DNA of 64,000 nucleotides from Azolla caroliniana (GCA_043228905.1 JBHGNT010000001.1:30814001-30878000); one strand, 5' to 3'. Positions 1-12,009 are shown, counted from the first letter of the stretch. Translations and numbers: made by a program. Notes: generated from the letters alone by a model not told the origin.

Positions 1-224
1 ATAGTGTATCAATTCAAAAAGACGAATCATTTTATATTCATTGCTCTAAATCCATCTTGGGTGAAGAAACAGAAGGCCGAATACTCATAAATGTGGTTCC
101 CTTGCACGAGCTCTTGAATGACATTGCTTTGAATCATGGTTCACAATTTATCTTACATTTTTAGAAGTCCCCCTTTCAACTCCTCGAGACCTAAACCAAA
201 CTATCATCATTTTTAGAAGCTCCT

Positions 225-830
225 CTTTCAACTCCTCATACTGATGACCAAATAAAACAAATAAATAGATCCTTGCGTAATATGTTTGGTACATGGTGAG
301 TTTTCTACAAAATAATTTTATTCAAATTGTATTGCTTGCAAAGGTTTGCCTACAACAACACCCTATGTTCTTGAATCAAAGTGACCTTATTATTGGCTAA
401 TTATGGTTTCCATCCACATATCAATGTGGTTATCCCTGCTAGTTCTAAAGGCCGTTCTATAGAAGAATGCAACATGGTACTAAAGGAGATTCATCACAAC
501 ATGATTGTTAAGGTCATCCATGCAAATTTAAAGGCATAAGGATAAAGTTGATTGGTGATGACCACCTCGTTAAGTTAGCCTTGGTGTTCATAGACTTCAC
601 CTACAACAATACCCTACATTCTTTAATCACGATGAATTTGTTACTTGTTGATCATGGTTTCCATTAATGTTTCCATGTTGATATCCTTGCTAATGTTTCC
701 ACGTTGAACACACGTTGATAATTGAGGAGGTTTATCACAATTTGGCTGTCAAGCTCATCCACACCCAAGAAAGACATATGGATGAAGTTGATCATTGAGA
801 AACAACCTCACCAAATTTCAAAGCTAAGAT
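225..830 (+). mobile_element. Decayed Ty3/gypsy integrase fragments (two partial copies)
   Basis: Conceptual reading of 225-560 gives pieces typical of the C-terminal part of Ty3-type integrase: a TDDQ..INRSL stretch like the TDGQTERVNRSL signature, then FAYNNT, then YGFHPH, interrupted by stops and frameshifts. A second, shorter copy of the same segment follows at about 600-770 (YNNT, then HGFH). No open frame survives and no LTR is visible, so this is old debris cut off by the window edge or internally rearranged. The identification rests on short motifs in order. Confidence 0.5.
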
Positions 831-1534
831 AAATCCTAGTGATGGCAACCTTTGGTAGAAATAAACTTTTGGCTTTTTGCCTCGCCCACCCCATTTTTGA
901 ATTGATGACGTTTCCACAAGATACTCCTAGAACCTTATAATGTCTTTGATCCTTGATGGCCAACCTATGATGGAACTTGAGGTTGGGGATGAGCATGAAG
1001 ATGAAGAAATCACATTGGTTGTAAATCAAGTATCTAGTATTGCAAAGCGTATACCCATCATATAAAGATACTCGGGAGCTAGGTGACCACCTCAACAAAT
1101 TGGAAGTGCACACTTTGGGAATTCTACCTTCTAAACCCACTCCTCTTGGAAGTCCACGATAGAGGAGGAGATGATTTCGCAACTACCAACGAGTGAGGGA
1201 GTTGTAGAGTTATTTGGAGATATAAATATTCCAAGTGGATTCTTCAATGAACACAAGACCAAGTAGTTGTTGGCATTGTGACCGATCTATCCAAAGGAAC
1301 AATTTGATTAACCCAAACGCGGTGGATCAATGGTTGCAAAGGCAAGGCAAGGGCTTGTTAAAGAATGCAAATGGTTTTCGATAGTCTAGTAACCGAAGCA
1401 TGAAGTAATGAATGGTTTTCGATAGTCTCGTAAGGACATGTTTATCTTTGTTAGGGTGGACCCATTGGATATTAATTATGTTGGGAGGATGGCATCGTCG
1501 CCATTTGCGGTAGATCAATCACTCAATGAAAACC

Positions 1535-1536
<2 letters not shown>

Positions 1537-1579
<43 letters not shown>
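1537..1579. repeat. (AC)n microsatellite
   Basis: An uninterrupted AC dinucleotide run of 43 bases about 340 bp upstream of the proline-rich protein start codon. Open frames across it on either strand are low-complexity artefacts. Confidence 0.97.
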
Positions 1580-1584
<5 letters not shown>

Positions 1585-1632
1585 CAGATGTAGAAGCCTG
1601 ACGAAGAAGACAAGGAAACGAAGAGTGCGTGT

Positions 1633-1646
1633 GGGGGGGGGGGGGG
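1633..1646. repeat. Poly-G run
   Basis: A 14-base G homopolymer just upstream of a G-box in the putative promoter of the proline-rich protein gene. Similar runs occur at 2982-3004, 10515-10543 and 40361-40374. Confidence 0.9.
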
Positions 1647-1663
1647 ACCATTTTGTTACTTGA

Positions 1664-1774
1664 CACGTGGGGGAAAAATAAAGAAAAAGAGCACAACTTA
1701 AAGATCGAACAAACCCAGCACTTTAAAGAAAAAGAAGAAAGAAGCAGCAACAGCATCTTCTTTTCACACACGTG
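1664..1774 (+). promoter_or_regulatory. Two G-box (CACGTG) elements upstream of the proline-rich protein gene
   Basis: The CACGTG palindrome occurs at 1664-1669 and again at 1769-1774, about 255 and 150 bp before the start codon at 1921. G-boxes bind plant bZIP and bHLH factors. Two copies this close to a gene are suggestive, but no start site was mapped and no function is proven. Confidence 0.4.
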
Positions 1775-1920
1775 GACACACACGAGAACCACCAAAAAGC
1801 CCCACCAAAAATCTCCCGCCCTACAGAATACACACACACTCAAAAGAACGGGGAGAACATTAGAAATTTAGAAGAAGAAGAAGAAAGAAAGAAAGAAAGA
1901 AAGAAGAAGGCAATCCCGCC

Positions 1921-3426
1921 ATGCCTCCTCCTCTGCTCTCTTTCTCCTTCACATTCCTCTTCCTCTTCCTCCTTCTTGCCTGCTCCCCCGCTCGCTGTGG
2001 CGGAGACGACGCCTCCTCCTCCTCCTCTCGGGATGAGAAGCATCATCATCATCATCATCATCATCTCGTCTCTGGGAGCGACTCTCCCTACGACCATGGC
2101 CTTCTCCACCTGCTGCCTCTGCCTCTGACTCGTCTTCACGAGAGTAGCAGCAGTAGGTATTGGCGTTTCTCGGCAGATGGAGGAGGAGATATACGTGCAG
2201 AGGATGATGATGATGAGGCTCCAGCTCCCTCACCATCTTCTTCTCCACCGCCCGCTTCGCCTCCGCCTCCGCCTCCTTCTCCACCTCCTCCTTCTCTATC
2301 GCCGCCACCTCCACCACCATCTCCATCTCCACCGCCTCCATCTCCACCTCCACCTCCACCATCTCCATCTCCACCGCCTCCATCTCCATCTCCACCGCCT
2401 CCATCTACATCTCCACCTCCACCGCCTCCTTCTCCCCCACCACCATCTCCCCCACCACCATCTCCATCTCCACCGCCTCCTTCTCCCCCACCGCCTTCTC
2501 CTCCACCTCCATCTCCTCCGCCGCCTTCCCCCCCACCGCCTTCTCCTCCACCTCCTTCTCCTCCGCCGCCATCTCCTCCACCTCCACCTCCATCTCCTCC
2601 TCCGCCTTCTCCTCCACCTCCATCTCCTCCTCCGCCTTCTCCCCCACCTCCATCTCCTCCGCCGCCTTCTCCCCCGCCTCCATCTCCTCCTCCGCCGCCT
2701 TCTCCTCCTCCACCTCCACCCCCGTCTCCGCCTCCTCCCGCCCCATTCGCTCTGCTCGCCTCCCTCTCCGTCTCCGCTGGATCCCTCTCCCCCGACTTTA
2801 GTCCGTCCATTCTCAACTACGCCGTCGCCGTCGACGCCGACGTCAGCTCCGTCACTGTCACCCCGCTTGTACCCGAGGATGTGGTAACAATTTAATAGAA
2901 TTTATAGTTCTAACTTGTCCTTCGAAAAACATCATTCCCCAGTTTTCTTTTAACCGTCCAATGTGGTTGGAACTTTGCGTTGGGGGGGGGGGGGGGCGGG
3001 GGGGAATTCCAGGTTGCTGCCGGTTACCTTCTGAGCGTGAATGGGACGGCCATCAAAAGCGGAGAGACCAGCTCTCAGTTGGCAGTTGGGCAGCCCGGAG
3101 AAACGTCCACAGTTCTCATCGACTTAGCGTCCAACGGTTATCAGCCCTCCACGTACACCCTGTCCTTTAGCCGAGGTAACCCCCGTACTCACGCACTTTT
3201 TTTTTCTTTCTTGTATCCATCTCCCAATTCACCCCATTTCACACTACTAATGATGTTTCCTTGTCTTACAGGCACTAGTGGTGCCAACGGTGGCCTCATC
3301 GCACTCATCATCATCCTCGCTCTCTTGGTGGTGGGAGCTATTGTCATTATCTTGTACAAGAAGGGTTGGATCCCTTGGTTTGCACCGAGATCCACTTCGG
3401 ACTATCGGCCCTTATCTCAAGCCTAG
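1921..3426 (+). CDS. Chimeric extensin-like wall protein: signal peptide, proline-rich domain, cadherin-like beta-sandwich, TM anchor
   Basis: Three exons (1921-2883, 3013-3175, 3272-3426) join in frame to 426 residues. Residues 1-25 form a hydrophobic signal peptide. Residues 41-48 are an uninterrupted eight-His run and 95-98 are four Asp. Residues 101-273 are proline-rich, made of SPPPP repeats like those of hydroxyproline-rich wall glycoproteins. Residues about 277-375 match the cadherin-like beta-sandwich pattern (LSVSAGSLSPDF at its start, VNGTAI in the middle, YTLSF at the end). Residues 383-403 are one membrane helix, followed by a short basic cytosolic tail with a YRPL motif of the YxxPhi sorting type. 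I infer a plasma-membrane protein whose stiff outer arm sits in the wall. Purine-rich tracts fill the leader just before the start. The exact function is unknown. Confidence 0.85.
2982..3004 (+). repeat. Poly-G tract inside intron 1 of the proline-rich protein gene
   Basis: Fifteen G, one C and seven G end eight bases before the first exon base of exon 2 (acceptor AG at 3011-3012). The tract occupies the place where a pyrimidine-rich stretch is normally found. Confidence 0.9.
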
Positions 3427-5335
3427 CCCTTCCTCCTCCTCCTCCTCCTCCTGGTAGTTTTGTAACCATCTATATGCTCTCAATGTAAGTGTCAACGAAC
3501 AACTTTCACAATCTTTTGGTAGGATTGGGATCAGAATAGCTCTCGGTATTTCTCATTGTATATGATCTGATCCCCGTACTCTTTTTGCTATCCACCACAC
3601 TCTGTCCCAGTCCCAGTGTTTGGGGATCCAAAGGATTTCATTTGAAATGTCTACCCTTGCCCTTATGTACCTCTCTACAAGAAGGATGTACCTCTTTTTA
3701 CATTAACGTCCTGACTCCTTACTAAGAACTACTGGATAGTAGATTCTTCAAATCTACGTGTTACTTCATTGATGTTACAAGGTGAAAAAGTTTCCACATC
3801 TTGAAGAACAATTACTATCAGTAAATGAACATTGGCTATTTCATCAGTCTTTGCAACATGAATTTGTATGGTTAGGGTTCAGGTCATAAAATTGTCTATG
3901 TGGTTGTAGCACAATCTCACATTGTCTTGTTTACCATGGTGAGTCACTCTATTGAAGAGTGGACTTGTTAAGGATGGAGGTTAATGAAATACAAGTGTTA
4001 GGGATTTAAGAAAATTCACGTAATTAGCTAAATGCGATAGTAACACTTGATAAATAAAAAATTGGTAAAATTAAAATCTGCCTACGGTCTACCCAAGGAA
4101 AAGGTCCCCCCTGCTTGTTTCCATAAAGAATACAGTACACTAATTATACATAAAAAAATTGTGAGATTCTACAATTTCTTTTCCAAGAAAGTTTAAAATG
4201 TTGCTTCTCCAAAATATGCCCAGTGTCTTCGTAATTGAAGATATATTTTTAACCAATTGTAAATTTGTAATATAGAAACTTGTTTGACAGTGATGTGATC
4301 TCTTAACTAAATGGCTACAGGGCATGGCATATGCACTGTCTGTCGTTGTAGATCTTCCAACTCCCTTCAATCATCTCATGATCACCACTATTGATTATGA
4401 CAAGTGAAATAAGACCTGGTTATGATCAAACCATTCCCAACTGATAATCAAAGCATGTAACTTCCATCATCTGTTGATCGTGTGAGCTCTTCTATCAATG
4501 CCATGTTTGTCTCTTAAAATAGTGTAAGACATTGGTTTCTGTTGACTGTATACAGTGAGCAGTCACCTCCTCTCACTCTGAGCTTTTTTATCAATTTCAA
4601 GTGTACCTCTTTTGTTTTTTCTAAAACAAAATATCCTTCCATTAGTTTTTAAAAAACTCATAACTACAACATACAAAATATTTTTCCCAAGCCGGTCTTG
4701 TGTAAGAAAATGGCTGTGGAAACAAATCTATGTACTCCAAAGCACGTCTACCTCTTTTAATATAATAAGACCTCAAAACTTAAGTTCTTGATATAATTAA
4801 AACTTATGTTCTTAATGCATGCGTCCTTCAAAAGAAATATATATATAATGTGGAACCAATTCATTAACTTAAATTTGCCATCACATATCAACGAGGGAAT
4901 GAAATACAATTTAAATGTCAACATGCAAGATTTCGATTAGTTGAAAAGGGCATTGGATCTAACACACATTCTTGGCTAGTTTATCAGAAATTTAATAAGA
5001 AAGGACAATAAGAAAACATGGTATCATTGCTAAAAACTGTCGCAATAGTTTTGAAGAGTTTTTGGACAGTACACTGGTTGATAGACAACAAACATTATAA
5101 TATAACCTGAGCCTGCTTGAGACATCAACAAATTACATATTGCCTGGCAAACCACATTTCCAAACACATAAAAGAATTAAGGGTCCCAAAATACCTCTTG
5201 ATTAGAAGCCATGATTGACGGTAAGGTGTTAAGAGTGCATGTGAGGTGCATGCACTATGAAAAAAAAATTCTCAAGGATGTGATGGCATCCTTAAATTCT
5301 AGAAGGTTGAGGAAGCCAAGTGCCTTTCGCAAATT
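3427..5335. other. Gene-free interval: 3' UTR of the wall-protein gene and spacer
   Basis: A CT-rich 3' UTR follows the stop at 3424-3426. Beyond that I see only AT-rich sequence with short, compositionally random open frames and no recognisable domain, RNA gene or element. Confidence 0.5.
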
Positions 5336-5339
5336 AGCC

Positions 5340-5575
5340 CAGCATTTTGACTTATTCTCAGAGAAGCCCACCAATCCTTATCAACATTTTGATCCATCCT
5401 CAATGAAGCCCCGATACTATCAGCATTTTGATCCTTTTTCAATCAAGCTCAGCAATTACTATGAGCATCTTCCATCCTTTGTTAATGAAGCCCAACACAA
5501 TTCCTATCCGCATTTCAATCCTTTCTTTAAATAAGCATTACCAAGTCCCATCAGCATGTGATTCCTTCATCTCCG
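5340..5575. repeat. Degenerate minisatellite, about six copies of a 39-45 bp unit
   Basis: Six units begin with variants of CAGCATTTTGAT and contain AATGAAGCCC-like centres; lengths vary between about 39 and 45 bases. On the + strand four units keep an open frame with repeated QHFDPxSxKP-like peptides, starting from an ATG at 5211. The array runs into the stop codon region of the receptor-like kinase on the other strand and so probably forms part of its 3' UTR. I do not call the + frame a gene: there is no splice, promoter or family support. Confidence 0.75.
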
Positions 5576-8500
5576 CCGTCTTGATATGAAATCCCCATTG
5601 CTCAACGAGCTAATGCCTTCTTCCTCATCCTCAGCTGACATCTTCCCTTTTCCATTCTTTATGACTGTCCTTTGTGGATCTGCATCCCTATAACCTGCTG
5701 CCATGTATGGAGAACTTTCTTTAGGAATGCTTTGGTTTTCAGATGCCACTTGAAAATGGGATCCATTCCTTTGTCGCGATGTCTCCCGAACATTATTCTT
5801 CCGTTCCTTTAACATTATAATGCATGAACAAAGATCTTTTTAGGTAGTTTCAAACATGGTAGCTAAACACAAACATATAGACGAGCAAAACACCAAAATA
5901 CACTTGCTGGGTATTTCTCACAGTAACTCGTAAGTTTCTGAATTTTCCAGAATACCCCTGTAGTATTCTGGAGAATTTAGAATCTTACAAGGTATTCTGG
6001 CACCCAAAACTCAGGGATATCTTGGTGCTTTTCCCTAAATAGAATCTGCTTACATCAATATTATAATACCTCACGAAAAGGATTGTCATCAGCCTCAAGC
6101 ATGTGAACTACTTGGCCCATTTTGGGCCGTTTCGGCGCATCAGGATCAACACATCGTAGAGCTACAAGTAATGCTCTTTTGAGAACTCTTGGTGATGGCT
6201 TCTGCTCCATCTTTGGATCTACAACTTCTTCAGAGTGGTGGTTACCGACCATTGCTTTCAGCCAGTCTACCAAATTTACCTAGGAAGTGCACAAAATAAG
6301 GATATTAATTTAAAGAGGTTTGTATAGCTGTTACTGATAAAGTACCTAGTTAAGAAATCTCACTTACCTCTCCAGCTGGCCTACTAAAATCAACAGGAAC
6401 TCTTCCTGTCACCAACTCCATAAGGAGGACTCCGTAGCTATACACATCGCTTTTCTCAGTTAACATACCAGTAAGGGCATACTCTGGAGCAACATAGCTT
6501 CAAAGAAGAAATTTACAACAAACAAATAAATGAGATTTGTCGCGTGTTAAAAAAAAGAGAAGCTCACTTCAAAGCCATGTACACTCACCCAAAAGTTCCC
6601 ATGACTCTTGTTGTAACATGGCTATTTCCTGTTCCTAAAAGCTTGGCAAGCCCAAAATCGGCAACTTTCGCATTCCATTGGCTGTCTATTAAAATATTGC
6701 TGGATTTCACATCACGATGTACAACTTTGGGTTCCAAGCCCTCATGCAAATAAGCCAACCTGTAGTTTATCGTTCTCTCTCTCTCTCTCTAAAAACATTG
6801 AATTGATTTTAAAGATTCAATATACAAAAAAGTTGAATGATAATCATAACATATATCAGCATATTTGGAATAACAAATTTGGAAAAGTTTAGTATGGAAG
6901 GCTTTTGTAAACCTTTTTCTAAATGGTCATGTTTTTTATATTAATAGCTACACAATTTGTAAAGGAAAATGGATTGTTTCACTGTGATATATTATTCATT
7001 ATTCTTTCTTTACCCTCTATCTTATTTATAATTCATAATTTAGTGAATAAGAGGCAGTGCATCACATTCTACTACGCACTTTGTTTTATTTATAGACAGA
7101 ATATTTGCAATGTTTTGAGTACAAAAGCTAAAAATTAGGACATAACCAAGGAATGGCATTCTAGTACAGATATAATAGATCAACATATATGCATGAAACA
7201 TCAAAATCTTGCAATACAGAAAATGTCAACATAAAACACAGACTCACACAAGAAAATACGAGAAATGGAAGTTTGAGTGATATGAGAGTTTTAATAAATA
7301 CCCTTTTGCAGTACCAAGAATAATCTTCATTCGCTTCTCCCAAGACAATGGTGGCAGATCTCCTAATGGACCATGTAGCCACTGGTCCAAATTTCCATTG
7401 TCAACATATTCATAAACCAGCATCCTGAACAACACAAAGGAAAATATTCTCAATCAGAAAGAGCAATACTATAGATGAAGCTACGTAAATAATCAAGTTA
7501 ACCCCACGATCGTAATTTTCTAAAATGCAACAAAGTAAATACATCCAATAATCACCATTAAAGGAAAAGGACGCTTTTGAAAAAGACAAATAACCAATTA
7601 AAGACCACTTCATTCATCCTATTCAAGTTACAACAGTTCAAGTATCTCTGAAGGTTCTGAATCAATCAGCATTGACAAATTGTACAAGTATTTGGTGTTA
7701 TCTTCAAATTCAGAAATAAAAAAAGAAATAATCACCTCTGAGATCCCTCCATGCAGTAACCAATAAGCCGGACAAGATTTTTATGCCTCACACGTCCGAT
7801 TGCCTCCACTTCTATTTTAAATTCTCTTTCTGCTTGTCCTCTGTGATTGTGAATGACATCAGAATTCAGTACAAAACATTTCAACCATCTTGGGCACATC
7901 TTTTAGAATTCCAAGTTCTGATGTACATTTCTGAATCTGATGCAGATTGCACCAGTGAAATGCAATAGATGATTTGGAGATATGGTTCAGAAAAGCATAC
8001 CTATTGTTTAGAAGGTTTTTCACGGCAATGCGAGTTCCATCAGGCAAGTGGCCTAAGTAAACAATGCCATAACCACCCTCACCCAGCACATTTGTATCAG
8101 AGAAAGAATCTGTTGCCGCCTCAAGCTCACGTAATGTGTACCAATGACCCCATCCAAGGTGAGAAACCTCGGGCACAGATATACCTGTAGGTGCTGATGA
8201 AGGTGAATCTGTAGATCGAGAATCATTACTAGCACTGGACCCTCTTTCGTGTGAATGATGAGGACCTCTCCTCTCTCCTTCCACTACACCTTTCTCCACA
8301 GGAGGTAAACGCACACGATTTGCCATCTCCATCCTGGTTTCTTCTTGTTGCCTTGCTGCTTGCCTAGTTCTCTCAAGAGTTCTGTTTTCTTGCTGTTTCT
8401 CTACTCTGTCCAAACTACTATCTCGTTGTAGAGCGTCTACAATGACCTCATTCTCTGTTTCTGAGTTGTTTTTCCCCAGTGCACTGTTGTTGGATCTATT

Positions 8501-8752
8501 CAAAACACGATAAGGAGGAGGAGTAGATTGCCTAGCACGATCATTCATCAGTCCATTTACATTAGAAGTCTTGGATACCATGAAGCTACCATGTTTCTTA
8601 TTTTGTGAGGATTTCTTCCTCGATGCTAGACATATGGAGAGACAAAACAATATGAGAACAATAAGAGCTCCCACTGCGATTCCTATGACAACCCATAGCT
8701 TCAAGCCAAAGACAATTGTACTCTTGGAAAGTTCATTACTGAGAAAATCCAT
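5567..8752 (-). CDS. Receptor-like Ser/Thr protein kinase with short N-terminus (At5g18500/GPK1-like family)
   Basis: Seven exons on the minus strand (8752-8001, 7840-7736, 7424-7302, 6759-6589, 6497-6368, 6279-6070, 5806-5567) join in frame to 576 residues. There is no signal peptide or ectodomain. A membrane helix lies at about 15-37 after the [10 protein letters not shown] motif characteristic of this plant family. A Ser- and Gln-rich juxtamembrane region follows. The kinase domain has GEGGYG (224-229), Lys245 in IAVK, HRD at 341-343, DFG at 361-363 and an APEY loop, so all catalytic residues are present. The C-terminal tail is polar and ends in a basic run. By family it should sit at the plasma membrane and act in signalling; the substrate is unknown. 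The acceptor of the last exon has a poor pyrimidine tract and is the least certain junction. Confidence 0.92.
5891..6027. mobile_element. Short inverted-end element in the last intron of the receptor-like kinase
   Basis: The ends CACCAAAATACAC (5891-5903) and GGATATCTTGGTG (6015-6027) are imperfect inverted copies. Inside is a perfect 9-bp hairpin, CCAGAATAC (5947-5955) against GTATTCTGG (5963-5971). Elements with similar ends lie at 36034-36278 and 46384-46570. This is a MITE-like candidate; no target duplication was established. Confidence 0.4.
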
Positions 8753-8785
8753 TGTCTTCTTGCAAGTTCGAAAAGCTTTTGAGCT

Positions 8786-9725
8786 CTAAAGCCACATTTG
8801 TAAAGGCAAGAAATCCACTTTGCTATAAGTACATGATAGATCTGCAGGAAGTTTGCACCCCTGATGCTGTCCTGATACTTTACCCTAAAATTCGATTCAC
8901 TCGCTGATGAAAAATCCAAAGGAGAGATGATCGATTTTATGATGATTTTTTTCTGCGACAATGGTGAAGGAATTTTCGAATGAATTTTAGGGTTTTCCAC
9001 AAAAAGCAGTGGTGACTTTGACAGAGATCTGATCACCTTGCCTAGATCTGCAGGAATGTTATGCCTTTCTGATACTACAGAGAAATCCTAACAGAAAACG
9101 TTTTTAGAGTGAGAGCCAGACATCTAAAGAAAAAATGTCAATCTGTGGTGGAAATTTTAGAGTTTTCTGCAACCAACAATGGCGAAGGGAAAAACTTTAC
9201 TAGAGACGTCCAGGATAACTGAAAGCGAAAAGTGAACTTTTCATGGTTAACGAAACTTTTTAGAAAAACGTTTTTCATCTGCTGAGTATATATTCCGAGA
9301 GGAGGTACCGACCTCTTAGGAAAATAAGGTTTCCTGGAAGCAGCAATGACGAATCGGTTGCCTTTCTATATAGATCTACGGGAATGATTTGTTTCTATAC
9401 TGCACTGAAATCCTAACAGAAAACGACTTTCACCTGAAGAATGTATCGTCCACGAAGAAACTTGATCGAACTCTTAGAAATTTTAGGTCTTCTGTAACAA
9501 TGGCGTTCGAGAGGTCGGCAGTCATTTTTTGCATTTCTAGAGCTACATTTCTTGCATATCTGACAGAAAAAGTTTCTATTTGGTGAACATATACTATGGC
9601 GACAAGAGATTCAATCAACCTAGGAATAACTTTTAGGGTTTTGTTTTCTGAAAATCCATCCCAGAGACAGCGATGACTATCACGGTCCAAAGGAGAGAAG
9701 AAAACGAAGAAGAATAGATCAGTAC
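8786..9725 (-). other. Putative 5' UTR intron of the receptor-like kinase, built of degenerate direct repeats
   Basis: On the minus strand a good donor (CTCAG|GTACTG, exon ending at 9726) and an acceptor (TTTAG, exon resuming at 8785, 33 bases before the ATG) bracket about 0.94 kb. Inside are at least three clear copies, and traces of one or two more, of a unit beginning near 8838, 9045 and 9371 (+ coordinates). Shared blocks include AGATCTGCAGGAA, AAATCCTAACAGAAAACG, TTTTAGGGTTTTC and ACAATGGCGA in the same order. Whether the whole stretch is one intron is inference. Confidence 0.5.
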
Positions 9726-9769
9726 CTGAGATGAATTGAATCAAGAACGTGCTGATCAATCGTGCTTGT

Positions 9770-9771
<2 letters not shown>

Positions 9772-9819
<48 letters not shown>
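9772..9819. repeat. (GA)n microsatellite in the kinase 5' leader
   Basis: A GA run with one interruption lies just upstream (in gene sense) of the putative first leader exon. CT/GA tracts are common in plant 5' UTRs. Confidence 0.9.
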
Positions 9820-9997
9820 TGTGAAGGATTTGGCGTTGGCGATGGCGATGAAGAAGACGACGAAGATATGACAAGAAATGCAAAAAAGGCCGAAAAGCAA
9901 AAAAGCAGAAAGCAATAAGAAAAGTAAAAAAAATAAAAAATAAAAAAACAGGCAAGGATGAGCTGGAGACAAGAAGGAGCCTATAGCGATAATATGT

Positions 9998-10005
9998 CCA
10001 CGTGG
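9998..10005 (-). promoter_or_regulatory. G-box (CCACGTGG) upstream of the receptor-like kinase
   Basis: A perfect 8-bp palindromic G-box sits about 270 bp upstream of the putative first splice donor, where a promoter would be expected. Function is not shown. Confidence 0.35.
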
Positions 10006-10059
10006 CAGGGTCCACATATGTACATACACAATAGGTTTTTAAAATTAATTTAGAGCTGG

Positions 10060-12009
10060 CCAAATTTGGGAGACTAAAAATGAATTGGGAAGGGGAGCTA
10101 GTTTATCTTTAGCGGTCGCGATTAAGGAAGGAAGGCCAAACCAACAACATCCACACGATTTATATAATAAATACGATTTGCTTTGTCCAAACCCCCGCCC
10201 AAAACCAATCCCAAATGGCCCAAACACATCCCCTTCTCGGCCTTATCTCTACCCATCACGCATTATTTGTCTCTTCTATCCCACCCATGTTGTTCTTTCA
10301 CCTCCTTTCCTTCTCTCCAGCTTCTTAAGTGGGAGCAATCTCGTAATGCCATCTTAACACCCCGCCCCCAATGTCCACACACATACACTTTTTTGTACGA
10401 TCCCTCATATTGGGCCTGCTTACTTACCTTACGAAAAAAACGACTACTCGGAAAGCCACAATGGCATGTTTGATTTTGTGTTGAAATGCTAATATGCCAA
10501 TGACTTAAGTAATAGGGGGGGGAGGGGGGGGGGGGGGGGGGGGTCCCTTCCTTCCATGCTCTTTCACATCACCATAGCCTCACCCAAATTATCAATCGTT
10601 GTGATACAATACCATAGTGTGTTTGTTTTTCCTATTTAGTTACTTACCACTATGGTGGAACCATCATACACATAGTAAAGTTGGGTGGGCTACAATCAGC
10701 CCTCGATTGCTTGAGTGAGCCTCCATCATTTTTATATCATAAATCATTTATTTGGCCCATCATCATTTGAGGCAAAATGGCATGACACCTTTACATGTGG
10801 GATACTATGGTAGGAAAATATTTGAAGGCCTCGAAGAGTTTGCTACTTTTTTCTCTCATGTGTGTGTGGTTGCTCTCATGTCAATGAAAGTTTGTTGGAA
10901 TGTTGATTGATTCTCACCATGTTTGTAAGGTGTCAAACCAGCCAAGTGAGAATATATTGTTGATTAAAAATGTTATGTATTTGATATTGAAGGTGATATA
11001 TCATCACACTTTCATATATTTTAGAATAAAAACCTTGAAATTTTGAAATTTTGTTAGTAAATCAATTCGACGACATTAGATAGAGTTTTATCCACACAAA
11101 TACTTTTTATTGAAAACAAGCACAAATCTCAAAAGACTTCATACACACCAGAAAAGTACCGTGTTCATGTCGCTTGTCCCATTGTCACAAGGAAGTCACC
11201 AGCATGTGTCCCATGCACACTCTCGTAGTGCATCAAGGACTTTTTTGCATCATACGAGGATCAAGATCTATAGTGGTTGATATAATATAAAAGTTTTGAA
11301 AAAACAAATCTAGTTTTTGGAACATATGTATGGCATAGTATTAAGTAGTTAGGTTTGTACATTGGGACCGATTAAAATATTTTGAATTTTTGCTCACCAA
11401 TTTACATATAAAATGATTTGTTAGCAAGTCCACAAACCATGGGTTGTTATGCTCATAACACAAAGTTGTATCAAGAGGGCCAATTGAGATTCGATCTTCA
11501 ACACATGCTAAACCATGCCATGGTACCACCAATGAAATATTAATTTTAATTTGATGATCATATGGATGACAAAAATATTGTCAATTCTTATGACACATGG
11601 ACGTACAAATTCTAAGGTACTTCCAACATGATGTTGTTGTACATTGCATGGGAGACACATCAAGTCCTTGGGAAACCATGCATGGTTACAACTTACATCA
11701 TGAACGGATTCGACGGAATACAAGCTCTAACGATATTGAATTTTTTTATCCTTTAAAGGTTCGAGCATGAATAGATACACAATCCACATTTATGAGCCCC
11801 TTAAGATGGTGGTGAACTAGTTATCGGTTCTCGAGGATAATGCTTGTTCATAGTTGGTGCAATTGAACTATTTGATTGGTTATTAATATGTTTGAAGTAA
11901 AATTCTATCTTGGAATAAGTGCAACATCAAAATAAATGACACCCTAGATAAACTATATTGTTTCTCAATAACATTTTCTTCCCAATCACCTTGTGTGGGT
12001 GTTTAATGA
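10060..12009. other. Gene-free spacer with a poly-G tract
   Basis: No coding exon, RNA gene or intact element is recognised. A G homopolymer with a single A occupies 10515-10543. Open frames here have no domain support. Confidence 0.45.

Noticed and set aside
1949-2816. Long open frames on both strands over the proline-rich gene (Gly-, His- or Glu-rich)
   Set aside because: They are shadow translations of the CC(A/T/G)-repeat coding sequence.
5211-5534. 107-codon + strand frame with QHFDP repeats
   Set aside because: It is best explained by the minisatellite units and there is no promoter, splice or homology support. Kept only as a finding.
9430-10063. Hydrophobic frames of 114 and 199 codons on the minus strand
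   Set aside because: They run through the GA microsatellite and the kinase leader. Composition is low-complexity and there is no family resemblance.
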